Of a stretch of DNA of 58,837 nt, positions 36,941-45,011 are shown in pieces (the stretch's first letter is position 1; each line of letters begins with the position of its first letter). The position numbers and the translations under genes were made by a program. The notes beneath the pieces were generated by a model, which was not told where the DNA came from, ran no database searches, and saw only the letters and a list, made by a program, of their open reading frames with translations. The stretch spans positions 1 through 58,837 of the forward strand of contig UQAB01000009.1 in the NCBI GenBank assembly GCA_900538765.1, in the 5' to 3' direction. The DNA comes from an uncultured Azospirillum sp. Its GTDB lineage: Bacteria > Pseudomonadota > Alphaproteobacteria > RF32 > CAG-239.

Positions 36941-37906
36941 ATGGTTAAAATTAATGATGTGAAGTTTTCAGACGTCTACGTCACCCCGGACAAAAAGGCC
37001 TTTATTCCGGACGGCAAGACCCGTAACGGTTTGGCTCTTTTACCGGCAGAAGACTTTGAAGAATTTTATAAACAGCTTCAGGAAGCCTGGGACGGACATA
37101 ATCCCAGTTATTCTCTGTTGTACGAAGGTGTGTTTTACCGTATTGAGCGGACGATGAGCATTTATGGCCCGCAGTATTGCGGACGTAAAATGCCTAAACA
37201 GGTTCCTCCCCTGTCCACGCTCGGTTTTGACCAGAATCTCGTTACCTATCTCAAAAGTCTGAGTAATGCTTCCGGTTTGATTCTTTGGGCCGGACCAACC
37301 GGACAAGGCAAGACCACATCACTTTCCGCTCTGCTCAAGGAATATTTGCAGTCAGAAGGCGGTTTTGCCTACACAATTGAAGACCCTTGCGAAATGCCGT
37401 TGGACGGCGTTTATCAGGCGCGCAGCGGTGGTTTGGGCTTGTGTAAGCAAAATATTCCGCCTAACGGGGACTGGGGAGCAGGCTTGAAATCCGCCCTGCG
37501 TTCCAAGCCGCGTTACATTCTCGTCGGTGAGATCCGTACGCCGGAAACCGCCAGCGAAGCTTTGCGTGCCGCTACTTCCGGACACTTGGTTTTGTCTTCC
37601 ATTCACGGCAACAACATTACCGACGCTATCAACTCAGTGGTTAAATACGCCTCTTCCACATCCATGAGCGAAGAGCTGGCTTATGACCTGTTTTCCCGCG
37701 GTATGCTCGGCGTTTTGCACCAAATGCTGGTCGGTGTCGGCGCGGCAAGACATCCGCAGCTGACTTATTTGTTTGCCAACCCGGATACAAACAAAGGCGA
37801 TCAGGTACGCGGTATTATTAAAGGCGGCAAGCTAAATCTGGCGACATCTATTGAAACCCAGATGACCCGCTTGTCAAAAGGAATGAATATGTTTCCGGAT
37901 TTATAA
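36941..37906 (+). CDS. PilT/DotB-like secretion ATPase
   Basis: A 321-aa GspE-superfamily ATPase. The ATG at 36941 follows GGTGGTG; two in-frame GTGs at 36932 and 36935 are alternatives. The Walker A is GPTGQGKTT near 118, the Asp box TIEDPCEMP follows, the Walker B is RYILVGEIRT near 190, and the His box is LSSIHGNN. It lacks the zinc cysteines of extension ATPases and has the short PilT/DotB length. In R64 and Legionella such an enzyme (TraJ/DotB) serves the secretion system, while PilT retracts pili. Its place at the end of the pilus region fits either role. Confidence 0.82.
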   Translation: MVKINDVKFSDVYVTPDKKAFIPDGKTRNGLALLPAEDFEEFYKQLQEAWDGHNPSYSLLYEGVFYRIERTMSIYGPQYCGRKMPKQVPPLSTLGFDQNLVTYLKSLSNASGLILWAGPTGQGKTTSLSALLKEYLQSEGGFAYTIEDPCEMPLDGVYQARSGGLGLCKQNIPPNGDWGAGLKSALRSKPRYILVGEIRTPETASEALRAATSGHLVLSSIHGNNITDAINSVVKYASSTSMSEELAYDLFSRGMLGVLHQMLVGVGAARHPQLTYLFANPDTNKGDQVRGIIKGGKLNLATSIETQMTRLSKGMNMFPDL

Positions 37907-37925
37907 TTCCCGGTTCCACCAAACG

Positions 37926-37956
37926 CCCGGATATGAATATCATATCCGGGTTTTTT
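37926..37956 (+). terminator. strong terminator ending the pilus region
   Basis: An 11-bp perfect stem (37926-37936 with 37940-37950) with a 3-base loop is followed by six Ts. It lies 20 bases after the ATPase stop. The remaining bases to 38041 hold nothing I can support. Confidence 0.9.
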
Positions 37957-38041
37957 ATACGAGAATGCAGATAAACGGTTTACCCGGATGTTGTTACGCT
38001 TTCCGAGTATATCGTTTTTGGGAGTGGTAAGGCGATATTCT

Positions 38042-38470
38042 TTACAAATCCCAGGGAAAGACAATCCATTCGTCCGGAACCTGGCGCACACAGGTATCTA
38101 CGACGTTTTTTCCCTGTTCTTTGACATAAACCGCAGCGAAATGCGCTTCCGGCAATAATTTGCGCATCAGGCGAAAAGTCCGGCCGCTGTCAGACAAATC
38201 ATCAACAACCAGCGTTTGTCCATCCACTGTTCCAACATTACAGTCAATTTCAACCTTTTCATCCGGCCGAAATTCATTATTGTCATAACTGGAAACATTT
38301 ATGGCCTGAGAATTGCGAATATCCAGCTCATAAGCCAATATTCCCGCCGGCAACAGTCCTCCGCGGCTGATAGCGATGATTTTATTAAACCGCCCCTTTC
38401 CCAGTTTTTTTGCCAGAGTTTTTACATCCTGATGAAATTCATCCCAGGTAATGTAATATTTGCTGCTCAT
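38042..38470 (-). CDS. gpt: xanthine phosphoribosyltransferase
   Basis: A 142-aa type I phosphoribosyltransferase that salvages xanthine and guanine using PRPP. The PRPP-binding loop is LVVDDLSDSGRT (about 86-97), and the upstream IISRGG-like loop reads AISRGGLLPAG. The C-terminus WIVFPWD fits the Gpt family. GGATAA precedes the ATG at 38470. It follows the thioredoxin-like gene by 13 bases and is probably co-transcribed with it. Confidence 0.85.
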   Translation of the reverse strand: MSSKYYITWDEFHQDVKTLAKKLGKGRFNKIIAISRGGLLPAGILAYELDIRNSQAINVSSYDNNEFRPDEKVEIDCNVGTVDGQTLVVDDLSDSGRTFRLMRKLLPEAHFAAVYVKEQGKNVVDTCVRQVPDEWIVFPWDL

Positions 38471-38483
38471 TGTCTGTTATCCT

Positions 38484-39011
38484 TTATCCGTGTTGTGCTT
38501 TTATTTTATACAAATATTCAATGACATCATCGTCATCCCATTCGGCAGCACCGCGAATTCTGCCGATTTCCTCACCTTTCCGGTTTACCAAAACGGTATG
38601 CGGCGACGTAAAAATGCCAAGTTCCGAGGCCAGATTACCATTCTCATCAACGTAAAAATCCATATCCTTGGCACCATATTTGTCAAGAAAGCGGCGCTGT
38701 TCCTCAATGCTGCCCCACTCCCGGGACGGCGATACCAAAACAACCTGCAGACCGTTGTCCTTAACTTTTTGCGACATATTATTCAGGCTGTCCAGCTCTT
38801 TGACACAGGGAACACAATTCCGCGACCAGAAAACCGCCATGACAAACTTGTCCGGAAAATCTGACAGTTTGTAGCGCTTTAAGTCATTGTGAATGATTTC
38901 CTTGGCCGGAACTTTGCGCGGCGTGTCATAAATATTAACGCCCCGCTCCCCTGCCTGAGCCGTTCCCGTCAGTCCGGCGGCCAGCAGTATTGCTAAGATG
39001 AGTTTTTTCAT
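38484..39011 (-). CDS. exported TlpA/ResA-like thioredoxin-fold protein
   Basis: A 175-aa protein with a signal peptide (1-20, ending AQA-GE) and a thioredoxin fold. The active site is CVPC in AVFWSRNCVPCVKEL (about 60-75). YLV-type strand and LVNRKGEEIGRIRG near the C-terminus match the TlpA/AhpC-TSA family. It would act as a periplasmic thiol-disulfide reductase, perhaps for cytochrome maturation or for disulfides in secreted proteins; the partner is unknown. Confidence 0.82.
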   Translation of the reverse strand: MKKLILAILLAAGLTGTAQAGERGVNIYDTPRKVPAKEIIHNDLKRYKLSDFPDKFVMAVFWSRNCVPCVKELDSLNNMSQKVKDNGLQVVLVSPSREWGSIEEQRRFLDKYGAKDMDFYVDENGNLASELGIFTSPHTVLVNRKGEEIGRIRGAAEWDDDDVIEYLYKIKAQHG

Positions 39012-39042
39012 TACAGGCCTATTAATAACTAAAATATAAGTT

Positions 39043-39073
39043 TTGTATTTACTACTGATTAAGAGTATATAAT
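39043..39073 (+). promoter_or_regulatory. candidate promoter for the lipoprotein and triad genes
   Basis: TTGTAT at 39043 and TATAAT at 39068 are 19 bases apart; the overlapping TATATA at 39066 gives 17. It faces the small lipoprotein gene 40 bases downstream and lies in the divergent gap to the thioredoxin gene. Confidence 0.45.
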
Positions 39074-39112
39074 CTATTATATTTAAAATTACAGTAAAAA
39101 GGTTTCAAAATA

Positions 39113-39241
39113 ATGAAAAAAATATTGATACTTTTATTTCTTGCAGTTTTTTCAACCGGCTGCCTGACGGCCTGCGGCAAAGTTTCCGCCCCGGTTCCGA
39201 TTGAGGGAAGCGGATATCCGCACAGCTACCCGCGCCATTAA
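39113..39241 (+). CDS. LptM-like mini-lipoprotein
   Basis: A 42-aa lipoprotein that is short enough to be missed by gene callers. Lys-rich start, hydrophobic core, a lipobox around TGCLTAC with Cys 17 or 21, then GKVSAPVPIEGSGYPHSYPR. Small lipoproteins with CGxKGxxxxP and a terminal YPRxYP-type tail are known in proteobacteria (YifL/LptM, which helps LptD oxidation in E. coli). The tail here fits the alphaproteobacterial form. The stop is 18 bases before the VWA gene, so it may share that transcript. Confidence 0.6.
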   Translation: MKKILILLFLAVFSTGCLTACGKVSAPVPIEGSGYPHSYPRH

Positions 39242-39259
39242 TGAGGGAGGCCTAAGACC

Positions 39260-39958
39260 ATGAGTGACGACAACAACAAATTTATCGACGAGATGATTCC
39301 CTATGTGGAATTTGCCGACAATGCCAACGAACGAACGCCCTGTGTGCTGGTTCTGGACTGTTCCGGTTCTATGCGCGGCGAACCGATTAAGCAGCTTAAC
39401 GCCGGTTTGAAAGCTCTCGAAACAGAATTAAAGGAAGATATTGACGCCAGTTCGCGCGTGCAGCTGCTCATCATTAAAGCCTTTGGCAAAGACGAGGTTG
39501 TCGTTTCCTCAGACTGGATTGACGCCATGAATTTTGACGCACCGGAAATGGAAGCCGGCGGCCTGACGCCTCTGGGAAAGGCTATGGAACTGGCGTTACA
39601 AAAAATCGAAGAGCAAAAATGCCTTTATGACAGCTGCGGCATTACCTCCAAACGGCCGTGGATTTTTCTTATCAGCGACGGCGAACCGACTGATTATGAC
39701 TGGGAGATTATTGCGGAAAAATGCCGCTATGCCCAGAAAAACAAAAAAGTCGTTATTCATGCCGTGGGAACACAAGGCGCCAATCTTGAAAAGCTGGCCA
39801 AGTTTTCGACCATCCCGCCAAAAAGGCTGACCGGTCTTAAGTTTACGGAGTTTTTCCTGTGGTTGTCACGGAGCGTTTCCTGTATTTCAAAAGCGGCGCC
39901 CAATATTCCTGATTTATTAGAAGACACCGGGGAATGGAATGAAGAAGAACAACAGTAA
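39260..39958 (+). CDS. TerY-like VWA-domain protein
   Basis: A 232-aa cytoplasmic von Willebrand A protein. The metal-ion-dependent adhesion site is complete: DCSGSM near residue 30, the Thr in GGLTPLGKA near 95, and the Asp in LISDGEPTD near 133. GGGAGG precedes the ATG. It overlaps the PP2C gene by 20 bases, and a kinase follows. A TerY-like VWA with PP2C and kinase is the TerY-P triad described from tellurite-resistance and related stress or defence loci. No terB/terC/terD genes are in the window. Confidence 0.85.
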   Translation: MSDDNNKFIDEMIPYVEFADNANERTPCVLVLDCSGSMRGEPIKQLNAGLKALETELKEDIDASSRVQLLIIKAFGKDEVVVSSDWIDAMNFDAPEMEAGGLTPLGKAMELALQKIEEQKCLYDSCGITSKRPWIFLISDGEPTDYDWEIIAEKCRYAQKNKKVVIHAVGTQGANLEKLAKFSTIPPKRLTGLKFTEFFLWLSRSVSCISKAAPNIPDLLEDTGEWNEEEQQ

Positions 39959-40688
39959 AATTAAAGTTGTTGCCGCCAGTGTCTGCGGGCCAATGCACAA
40001 GTATCGCAAACTTCCCTGTCAGGATTATTTTAAACACAGCAGTCAGGGACGCAATTTTGTTGCGGTTGTTTCTGACGGCGCCGGCTCGGCGAAATACGGC
40101 AAAATCGGCGCCAAAACCGTCTGCGATACGCTGGTTGATCTCTTATCCAACTGCACATTTGACGAGGTTAAGAACAAAGTTCAGCACGCTATCAGCGTTG
40201 CCCGGGACAAACTCATCCGTCACCGCCTGAACCGCAGCAAAAGCTGTGACGGCATTATGGATTTTTCGGCAACGGTTATCGGCGTGGCCTGCTGTCACGG
40301 CAAAGGGATTTTTTTTCATATCGGCGACGGCGCCGGCATTGCCCTCAAGGGAAACGATTATGAAGCGTTTGTCGCTTCTCGCCCCGAAAATGGAAATTTT
40401 TCCTGCGAAACGTTTTTTTACACGATGGATGACTGGCGCGACAGCCTGCGTTTTACGTCTTTTGAACAAGCCGACACGATTTTTTTGATGAGCGACGGAC
40501 TGACGAATTTTGCGTTTTCACCGGACTATAAACGCATAGAACGAGGCTTCATTGCGCCAATCAACGAATTTTTGCGTGAAACGCCGTCAAAAAACAAAGC
40601 TGTCCGTGCCTTAAACAACACGCTGAACACGCCGCAGGCAAAAAAACTCAATTCCGACGACAAAACTTTGTTATGGGCAAAAATCTGA
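39939..40688 (+). CDS. PP2C-family Ser/Thr phosphatase of the TerY-P triad
   Basis: A 249-aa metal-dependent phosphatase. Metal-binding motifs are VVSDGAGSAKYG (about 38-49), FHIGDGAG (about 124-131), MSDGLTNF (about 180-187) and the final SDDKTLLW. It begins inside the VWA gene with a GGGGAATGG stretch upstream and ends overlapping the kinase start. It would remove phosphates placed by the kinase next door. Confidence 0.87.
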   Translation: MKKNNSKIKVVAASVCGPMHKYRKLPCQDYFKHSSQGRNFVAVVSDGAGSAKYGKIGAKTVCDTLVDLLSNCTFDEVKNKVQHAISVARDKLIRHRLNRSKSCDGIMDFSATVIGVACCHGKGIFFHIGDGAGIALKGNDYEAFVASRPENGNFSCETFFYTMDDWRDSLRFTSFEQADTIFLMSDGLTNFAFSPDYKRIERGFIAPINEFLRETPSKNKAVRALNNTLNTPQAKKLNSDDKTLLWAKI

Positions 40689-42157
40689 TGGAAAAACAAG
40701 CCAACAGCGAAAATAAATCCTACACAGCCCTTTATGCCGACGGCCATTTTGAAAAAATTTATTTGCAGGAACTGGCCAATAAAGGCGGTGCGGCCGGAAA
40801 AATTTATATGGTTCAAGACCATCCGGGACTGGTGGCGAAAATTTTCCATAACCGGAACAACAGTTCGGTCAACCGGCAAAAACTTGAAGCTATGTTACTT
40901 AACCGGCCGAATTTTCCGCCGGCAATCAAAGACGGCGTCGAATATGTGCAAATAGCCTGGCCGGAAGCAATTTTAGATGATGAAAACGGTTTTTGCGTCG
41001 GCTATCTCATGCCGCTGATTGACATGAGCAAAGCGGTTTCTTTGGATCATCTGATGCAGAAGGCTATCCGCAAAAAGCTGCAACTGCCGGAAAAATACGC
41101 TTATCGCATTTTTGCCGCCTATAATGTTACATCCATGGTCGCTGCCCTGCATAATTGCGGCCATTACATTGTCGACCTTAAACCTTCCAATGTTTCGGTT
41201 TATAAAGATTCCATGATGGTTGCCATGGTCGACTGCGACGGTTTTTCCATTAAAGGCGAACGCAACAACCGTTATCCGGCTGAGTTTGTCAGCGAGGAAT
41301 ATATTTATCCCGAGGGAATGGAACAATCCTGCGACGAGATGGGCGAGGAACAGGACAAATTTGCTTTGGCGGTCATGATTTTCAAACTGCTGAACAACGG
41401 AATTCATCCCTTTTCCGGCGTGCCTCGCAAAAATGACGAGGAGATGCTCACAATTCAGAACCGTATTGAACAATATCATTATGCTTACGGTTTATGGCCC
41501 GACACTTATCAGGCACCGCATCCCTACTCTATTCATGAATACTTTGACAAAAAGACACTTGAACTTTTTGAGCGGGCCTTTGTCCGCGGCGGCAAACGAC
41601 CGACGGCAGAAGAGTGGCAGGCACATCTGCATCACCTGCTGCACACTCTCAAAATCTGCCCAAAAAATCCTGACCACGCTTATTTTACAGCCAAAGGCTG
41701 CGGCTTATGCGTGGCTGAGGAGCGTTTCAAAGGCACGATGTCGGATATCCGCAAGCAAAAAGAAACACCGCAAATGCTGCGGGGGATGGAAATTTCTTCT
41801 ATTTCTGTGGAAAATCTGAACAAAAACAAGGCCGAAAAAATCAACGAAGAAGCCAAAATTCAAAAAATTACGTTGGCAATCGTCGCCGCATATATGTTGT
41901 TTTTCGGCAGCTTGTATATGCTTTTCGACCCGATAAAAGATTTTATTATCGGCCTCGGGCTGGGCATACAGGCGATTATCGTTACGTTGGTTATGTTGGG
42001 GATAAACCGTTTTCTGCGCCGTTACAGCTCCAAATTCCCGATGTTTCAAAGCAAGGCCTTTACGCAAATGTTGCAGGTTTATGCCTTTATCTGCATTCTT
42101 ATCGCCCTGATTTTTATCAATGAAATCCCCGGCGGACTGTTTGATTTGGCCATGTGA
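40673..42157 (+). CDS. protein kinase of the TerY-P triad with C-terminal membrane helices
   Basis: A 494-aa Ser/Thr-kinase-like protein; the ATG at 40688, which overlaps the PP2C stop as TGATG, is an equally good start. A Gly-rich loop NKGGAAGKIY and the Lys in LVAKIF mark the N-lobe. The catalytic loop is YIVDLKPSN, and the DFG motif is replaced by VDCDGFS, usual in this kinase group. After the kinase a Cys cluster (CPKN, CGLC; about 325-345) suggests a small zinc site. A charged linker and three hydrophobic helices (about 402-420, 424-446 and 466-485) then place it in the membrane. It probably signals envelope stress to the VWA partner; the target is unknown. Confidence 0.83.
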   Translation: MGKNLMEKQANSENKSYTALYADGHFEKIYLQELANKGGAAGKIYMVQDHPGLVAKIFHNRNNSSVNRQKLEAMLLNRPNFPPAIKDGVEYVQIAWPEAILDDENGFCVGYLMPLIDMSKAVSLDHLMQKAIRKKLQLPEKYAYRIFAAYNVTSMVAALHNCGHYIVDLKPSNVSVYKDSMMVAMVDCDGFSIKGERNNRYPAEFVSEEYIYPEGMEQSCDEMGEEQDKFALAVMIFKLLNNGIHPFSGVPRKNDEEMLTIQNRIEQYHYAYGLWPDTYQAPHPYSIHEYFDKKTLELFERAFVRGGKRPTAEEWQAHLHHLLHTLKICPKNPDHAYFTAKGCGLCVAEERFKGTMSDIRKQKETPQMLRGMEISSISVENLNKNKAEKINEEAKIQKITLAIVAAYMLFFGSLYMLFDPIKDFIIGLGLGIQAIIVTLVMLGINRFLRRYSSKFPMFQSKAFTQMLQVYAFICILIALIFINEIPGGLFDLAM

Positions 42158-42179
42158 AAAAATCTGTGTAACAAAACTG

Positions 42180-42191
42180 TAACAATTGTTA
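42180..42191. promoter_or_regulatory. 12-bp perfect palindrome upstream of the flavoprotein gene
   Basis: TAACAATTGTTA is a perfect palindrome 70 bases before the TTG start. It could be an operator, but a 12-bp AT-rich palindrome can also arise by chance. Confidence 0.3.
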
Positions 42192-42262
42192 ATTTTTACT
42201 CCACAAATTTTTTTTTTATGTTATAGTGGCATGAGTAAAAAAACAAAATTTAAGGATATAAA

Positions 42263-43651
42263 TTGATAAATTTAGAACCAATAATGATTTCCGGCAAAGA
42301 AGTTCTGCCTTTGATTGAAGGCGGAAAAGGAATTAACGCCAGCAACGGTTTCAGCTCCGGAGCCTGGGCGAAAGAAAACTGCGTCGGAACCTTTTCCGGT
42401 GTAAGCCCTGATTTTTATGATGACAAAGGCAACACGGTTATTGAGAAATTTTACAAGAAATCACGCACAGACCGCCATGAAGAAATGGTGCAATATGCTA
42501 TTCAGGGCGGAATTGCCCAAGCGCAGGTTGCTCATGAGATTTCAAACGGAAACGGCCGCATTCATATGAATATGTTATGGGAGCTGGCTGATTCTCAGAG
42601 GATTTTGGCGGAAGTTTTGGAAAAGACCAAAGGCTTGATTCACGGCGTTACCTGCGGCGCGGGGCTGCCTTATCAACTGGGTGAGCTGGCCTCCAAATTC
42701 GGCGTTTATTATTACCCGATTGTTTCTTCTGCAAGAGCTTTTCAGGTTTTGTGGAAACGCGCTTATTCAAAGTTTACCGAATTTTTGGGCGGTGTTGTTT
42801 ATGAAGATCCCTGGCTGGCTGGCGGACACAATGGCTTGTCCAATGCCGAAAATCCTAACGAGCCGCAAAAACCATACAGCCGTCTGGTTGAATTGAGAAA
42901 TACGTTGAATAAGTTTAATCTGTCAAATATTCCGATTATTCTAGCTGGCGGCATTTGGAACCTGAGCGAATGGAAAGATTATATCAATAATCCGGAAATC
43001 GGCAAAATTGCTTTTCAATTCGGCACAAGACCGATGATTACCAAAGAAAGCCCGGTCAGCAAAGCCTGGCAGAAAGTTATGATGCAGGTGAAGAAAGGCG
43101 ATGTCATTTTGCAGCAATTCAGTCCTACGGGCTTTTTCTCTTCTGCTATTAAAAACTCGTTTTTGAGCCGATTGATGGAGCGCAAAGACGGCGAGATTGC
43201 TTTTTCCAAAGAGCAAAATGAAGTGTTCAGCCATGCTTTGGCGGTTAATAAACACAAAACAGTTTATATCAGAGCCGAAGACGCTGAAAAAGCCGACAAG
43301 CAGATGAAAGCCGGTTATACCAATATTCAGGAAACTCCTGACGAAACCATTGTTTTCATGACGCCGGAAGAGGTAAAACAGATGAAAACTGACCGGGCTA
43401 ACTGTCTCGGCTGTTTGTCGCAGTGTCAGTTTTCAACCTGGTCAAAAGCTAACGGCACAACTGGAAAACTTCCTGATCCGCGTTCTTACTGCATTCATAA
43501 AACGCTTTATGACGTTGGCCATAACGGCAGTGTCAAGGACAATCTGCTGTTTGCCGGGCATCAGGTATACCGTTTTGCAACAGACCCGCTGTACCGTCAG
43601 GGCGTGCCGACGGTCAAAGAGCTGATAAACGCTATTTTAGCCGGCAAATAA
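42263..43651 (+). CDS. nitronate monooxygenase-like flavoprotein with C-terminal Cys cluster
   Basis: A 462-aa TIM-barrel flavin enzyme of the 2-nitropropane dioxygenase/nitronate monooxygenase family. The barrel has GGIAQAQVAHE, HGVTCGAGLPYQ, an acidic-then-Gly stretch VYEDPWLAGGHNGLS, and IILAGGIWN with FQFGTRP for FMN phosphate binding. The C-terminal 100 residues add NCLGCLSQCQF and a later SYCIHK. Four cysteines so placed could hold an Fe-S cluster or zinc. The start is TTG at 42263, with AAGGA 6 bases upstream; no ATG fits better. It is a single-gene unit with its own terminator. The true substrate cannot be read from sequence. Confidence 0.78.
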   Translation: MINLEPIMISGKEVLPLIEGGKGINASNGFSSGAWAKENCVGTFSGVSPDFYDDKGNTVIEKFYKKSRTDRHEEMVQYAIQGGIAQAQVAHEISNGNGRIHMNMLWELADSQRILAEVLEKTKGLIHGVTCGAGLPYQLGELASKFGVYYYPIVSSARAFQVLWKRAYSKFTEFLGGVVYEDPWLAGGHNGLSNAENPNEPQKPYSRLVELRNTLNKFNLSNIPIILAGGIWNLSEWKDYINNPEIGKIAFQFGTRPMITKESPVSKAWQKVMMQVKKGDVILQQFSPTGFFSSAIKNSFLSRLMERKDGEIAFSKEQNEVFSHALAVNKHKTVYIRAEDAEKADKQMKAGYTNIQETPDETIVFMTPEEVKQMKTDRANCLGCLSQCQFSTWSKANGTTGKLPDPRSYCIHKTLYDVGHNGSVKDNLLFAGHQVYRFATDPLYRQGVPTVKELINAILAGK

Positions 43652-43653
43652 AC

Positions 43654-43696
43654 AAACAAAAGCCTTAAATCTTTAGGATTTAAGGCTTTTGTTTTT
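43654..43696. terminator. bidirectional terminator between convergent genes
   Basis: A long perfect stem (about 18 bp, 43654-43671 with 43677-43694) and a 5-base loop with A and T runs at the ends. It serves the flavoprotein gene on the plus strand and the histidine phosphatase gene on the minus strand. Confidence 0.9.
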
Positions 43697-44279
43697 AGAA
43701 TATTTTTCCCGAAATAAAAACTTTTCCGTCATAAGCCAACGGAACAACGCCACAATTCGGAACCCGCGGCCGAAGAATGGACAAGGAAGCCAAGAAAGAG
43801 CAGATAACTCCGGCATGCGTTACAACAGCAATATTCCGGTACGGACTGTAAAGAGCAATGTCATTCAGGACGCCCAGGCATCTTTTCTGAACTTCTTCGA
43901 TACTTTCACCATCAGGAAAACGACTGTCAAAATGCGACGGTATCGGATTTATCCAATATTCTCTGGTTTGCGGCCATGTCTGTTCAACTTCCGAAAAAGG
44001 CAGGCCTTCGGCTTTTCCGTAATCTGCTTCATTTAAACGCTTATCAATCCGAATATCCAAATTAAAACAACGGGCTATTTCGGCGGCGGTCTGTTTTGAA
44101 CGTTTTAATTCACTGCTGTAGACGGCCTCTATCGGATAATGCCCAAGTTTTTTTCCCAAAATTTGCGCCTGAACGATACCGTTTTCGTTTAATTCCGCAT
44201 CTGTCCGTCCGGACCAGAGGCGAGATTTGTTCATATCAGTTTCGGCATGGCGGCAAAGAAAAATTTTTTTTGTTTTCAT
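43695..44279 (-). CDS. histidine phosphatase family protein (phosphoglycerate mutase-like)
   Basis: A 194-aa protein with the catalytic RHA motif (LCRHAETDMN, variant of RHG) at residues 9-12, SGRTDAELNENG, and the second catalytic His in VVTHAGVICSFL (about 154). Glu and Arg of ELKRSKQTAAEI complete the site. Typical members are cofactor-dependent phosphatases such as CobC or broad-range sugar phosphatases. The substrate is not predictable. Confidence 0.82.
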   Translation of the reverse strand: MKTKKIFLCRHAETDMNKSRLWSGRTDAELNENGIVQAQILGKKLGHYPIEAVYSSELKRSKQTAAEIARCFNLDIRIDKRLNEADYGKAEGLPFSEVEQTWPQTREYWINPIPSHFDSRFPDGESIEEVQKRCLGVLNDIALYSPYRNIAVVTHAGVICSFLASLSILRPRVPNCGVVPLAYDGKVFISGKIF

Positions 44280-44360
44280 ACATACAATAATTTTAATGAT
44301 AATAAATAATTGCTACGAGTATAGACAAGCCCTAAAGTTTAATCAAGAAAAAATTTTCAA

Positions 44361-44389
44361 TTGACAAAAATATACACAAATGATATTTT
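44361..44389 (+). promoter_or_regulatory. sigma70-type promoter for the 183-aa membrane protein
   Basis: A consensus minus-35 TTGACA at 44361-44366 and minus-10 TATTTT at 44384-44389 are 17 bases apart. Transcription would begin near 44396, 30 bases before the ATG at 44426. Confidence 0.65.
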
Positions 44390-44425
44390 GGCTGCATATT
44401 TTGTATTATTAAAAAACATATTTTT

Positions 44426-44977
44426 ATGGAAAACTTTATTATTACCGTCGGTGCTGCAATCCTTATTTATGTCGGCATCAAACTTGCGCTCGGTTTTCTG
44501 AAAAAGAACAGAGAGTTAGACAAGGAAAAAGAAAAAACGCTTAATGACGGTTTTTCGGAAGTTGAAAACAAGGTTAGAATGTATCGTAACCTGCGGAATA
44601 CGGAACTGGCCAGAAACCGTATTTTTATTTTCTTATCCTTGTATATTGCTTTTATTGTCCTCGGCGCGGTCGGATATGCTCTGTATCTGCACAAACAAAA
44701 GGCTATTCCTCAAACAGAAGCTGCTGTTTATCAACAAAAGATAAGCAAGCTGAAAGGAAAAATAGCAGAAATACGCGCCTACAAAGCCGAGGCAGACACT
44801 CTCCAGGCGCAAATAAAGGAATATAAGAAGCAGCAACTGGAAGTTGCCCAGTTAGAAAAAGAGCTTGCATTATTGCAAACCCCCTCTGCTCCGCTAGAAA
44901 GCCTTTGGAAGGTTTTGGCACTGCTTGTCCTCATTGTCTTGGCACTATGGGCAATTATCAGAAAAAACTCAAGGTAA
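44426..44977 (+). CDS. membrane protein with internal coiled coil, unknown function
   Basis: A 183-aa protein. Hydrophobic helices lie at about 5-24, 69-89 and 158-178, and a coiled coil of about 50 residues (100-150, rich in Lys, Gln, Leu, Ala) lies between the second and third. No family recognised. It has its own promoter and terminator. There is no good ribosome binding site; a T run precedes the ATG. Confidence 0.65.
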   Translation: MENFIITVGAAILIYVGIKLALGFLKKNRELDKEKEKTLNDGFSEVENKVRMYRNLRNTELARNRIFIFLSLYIAFIVLGAVGYALYLHKQKAIPQTEAAVYQQKISKLKGKIAEIRAYKAEADTLQAQIKEYKKQQLEVAQLEKELALLQTPSAPLESLWKVLALLVLIVLALWAIIRKNSR

Positions 44978-44980
44978 CAA

Positions 44981-45011
44981 AAAAGATGTCCTGATTAAAG
45001 GACATCTTTTT
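44981..45011. terminator. bidirectional terminator
   Basis: An 11-bp perfect stem (44981-44991 with 45000-45010), 8-base loop, A run before and T run after. It lies between the convergent genes 44426-44977 and 45012-45518. Confidence 0.88.

Noticed and set aside
37926..37956. A possible CRISPR or attachment repeat near 37.9 kb
   Set aside because: It is a single perfect hairpin followed by Ts, a plain terminator. No spaced repeat array of CRISPR type was seen anywhere in the window.
42180..42230. A terminator after the triad kinase
   Set aside because: The TAACAATTGTTA palindrome is short, AT-only apart from two pairs and lacks a directly following T run, so I list it only as a weak palindrome.
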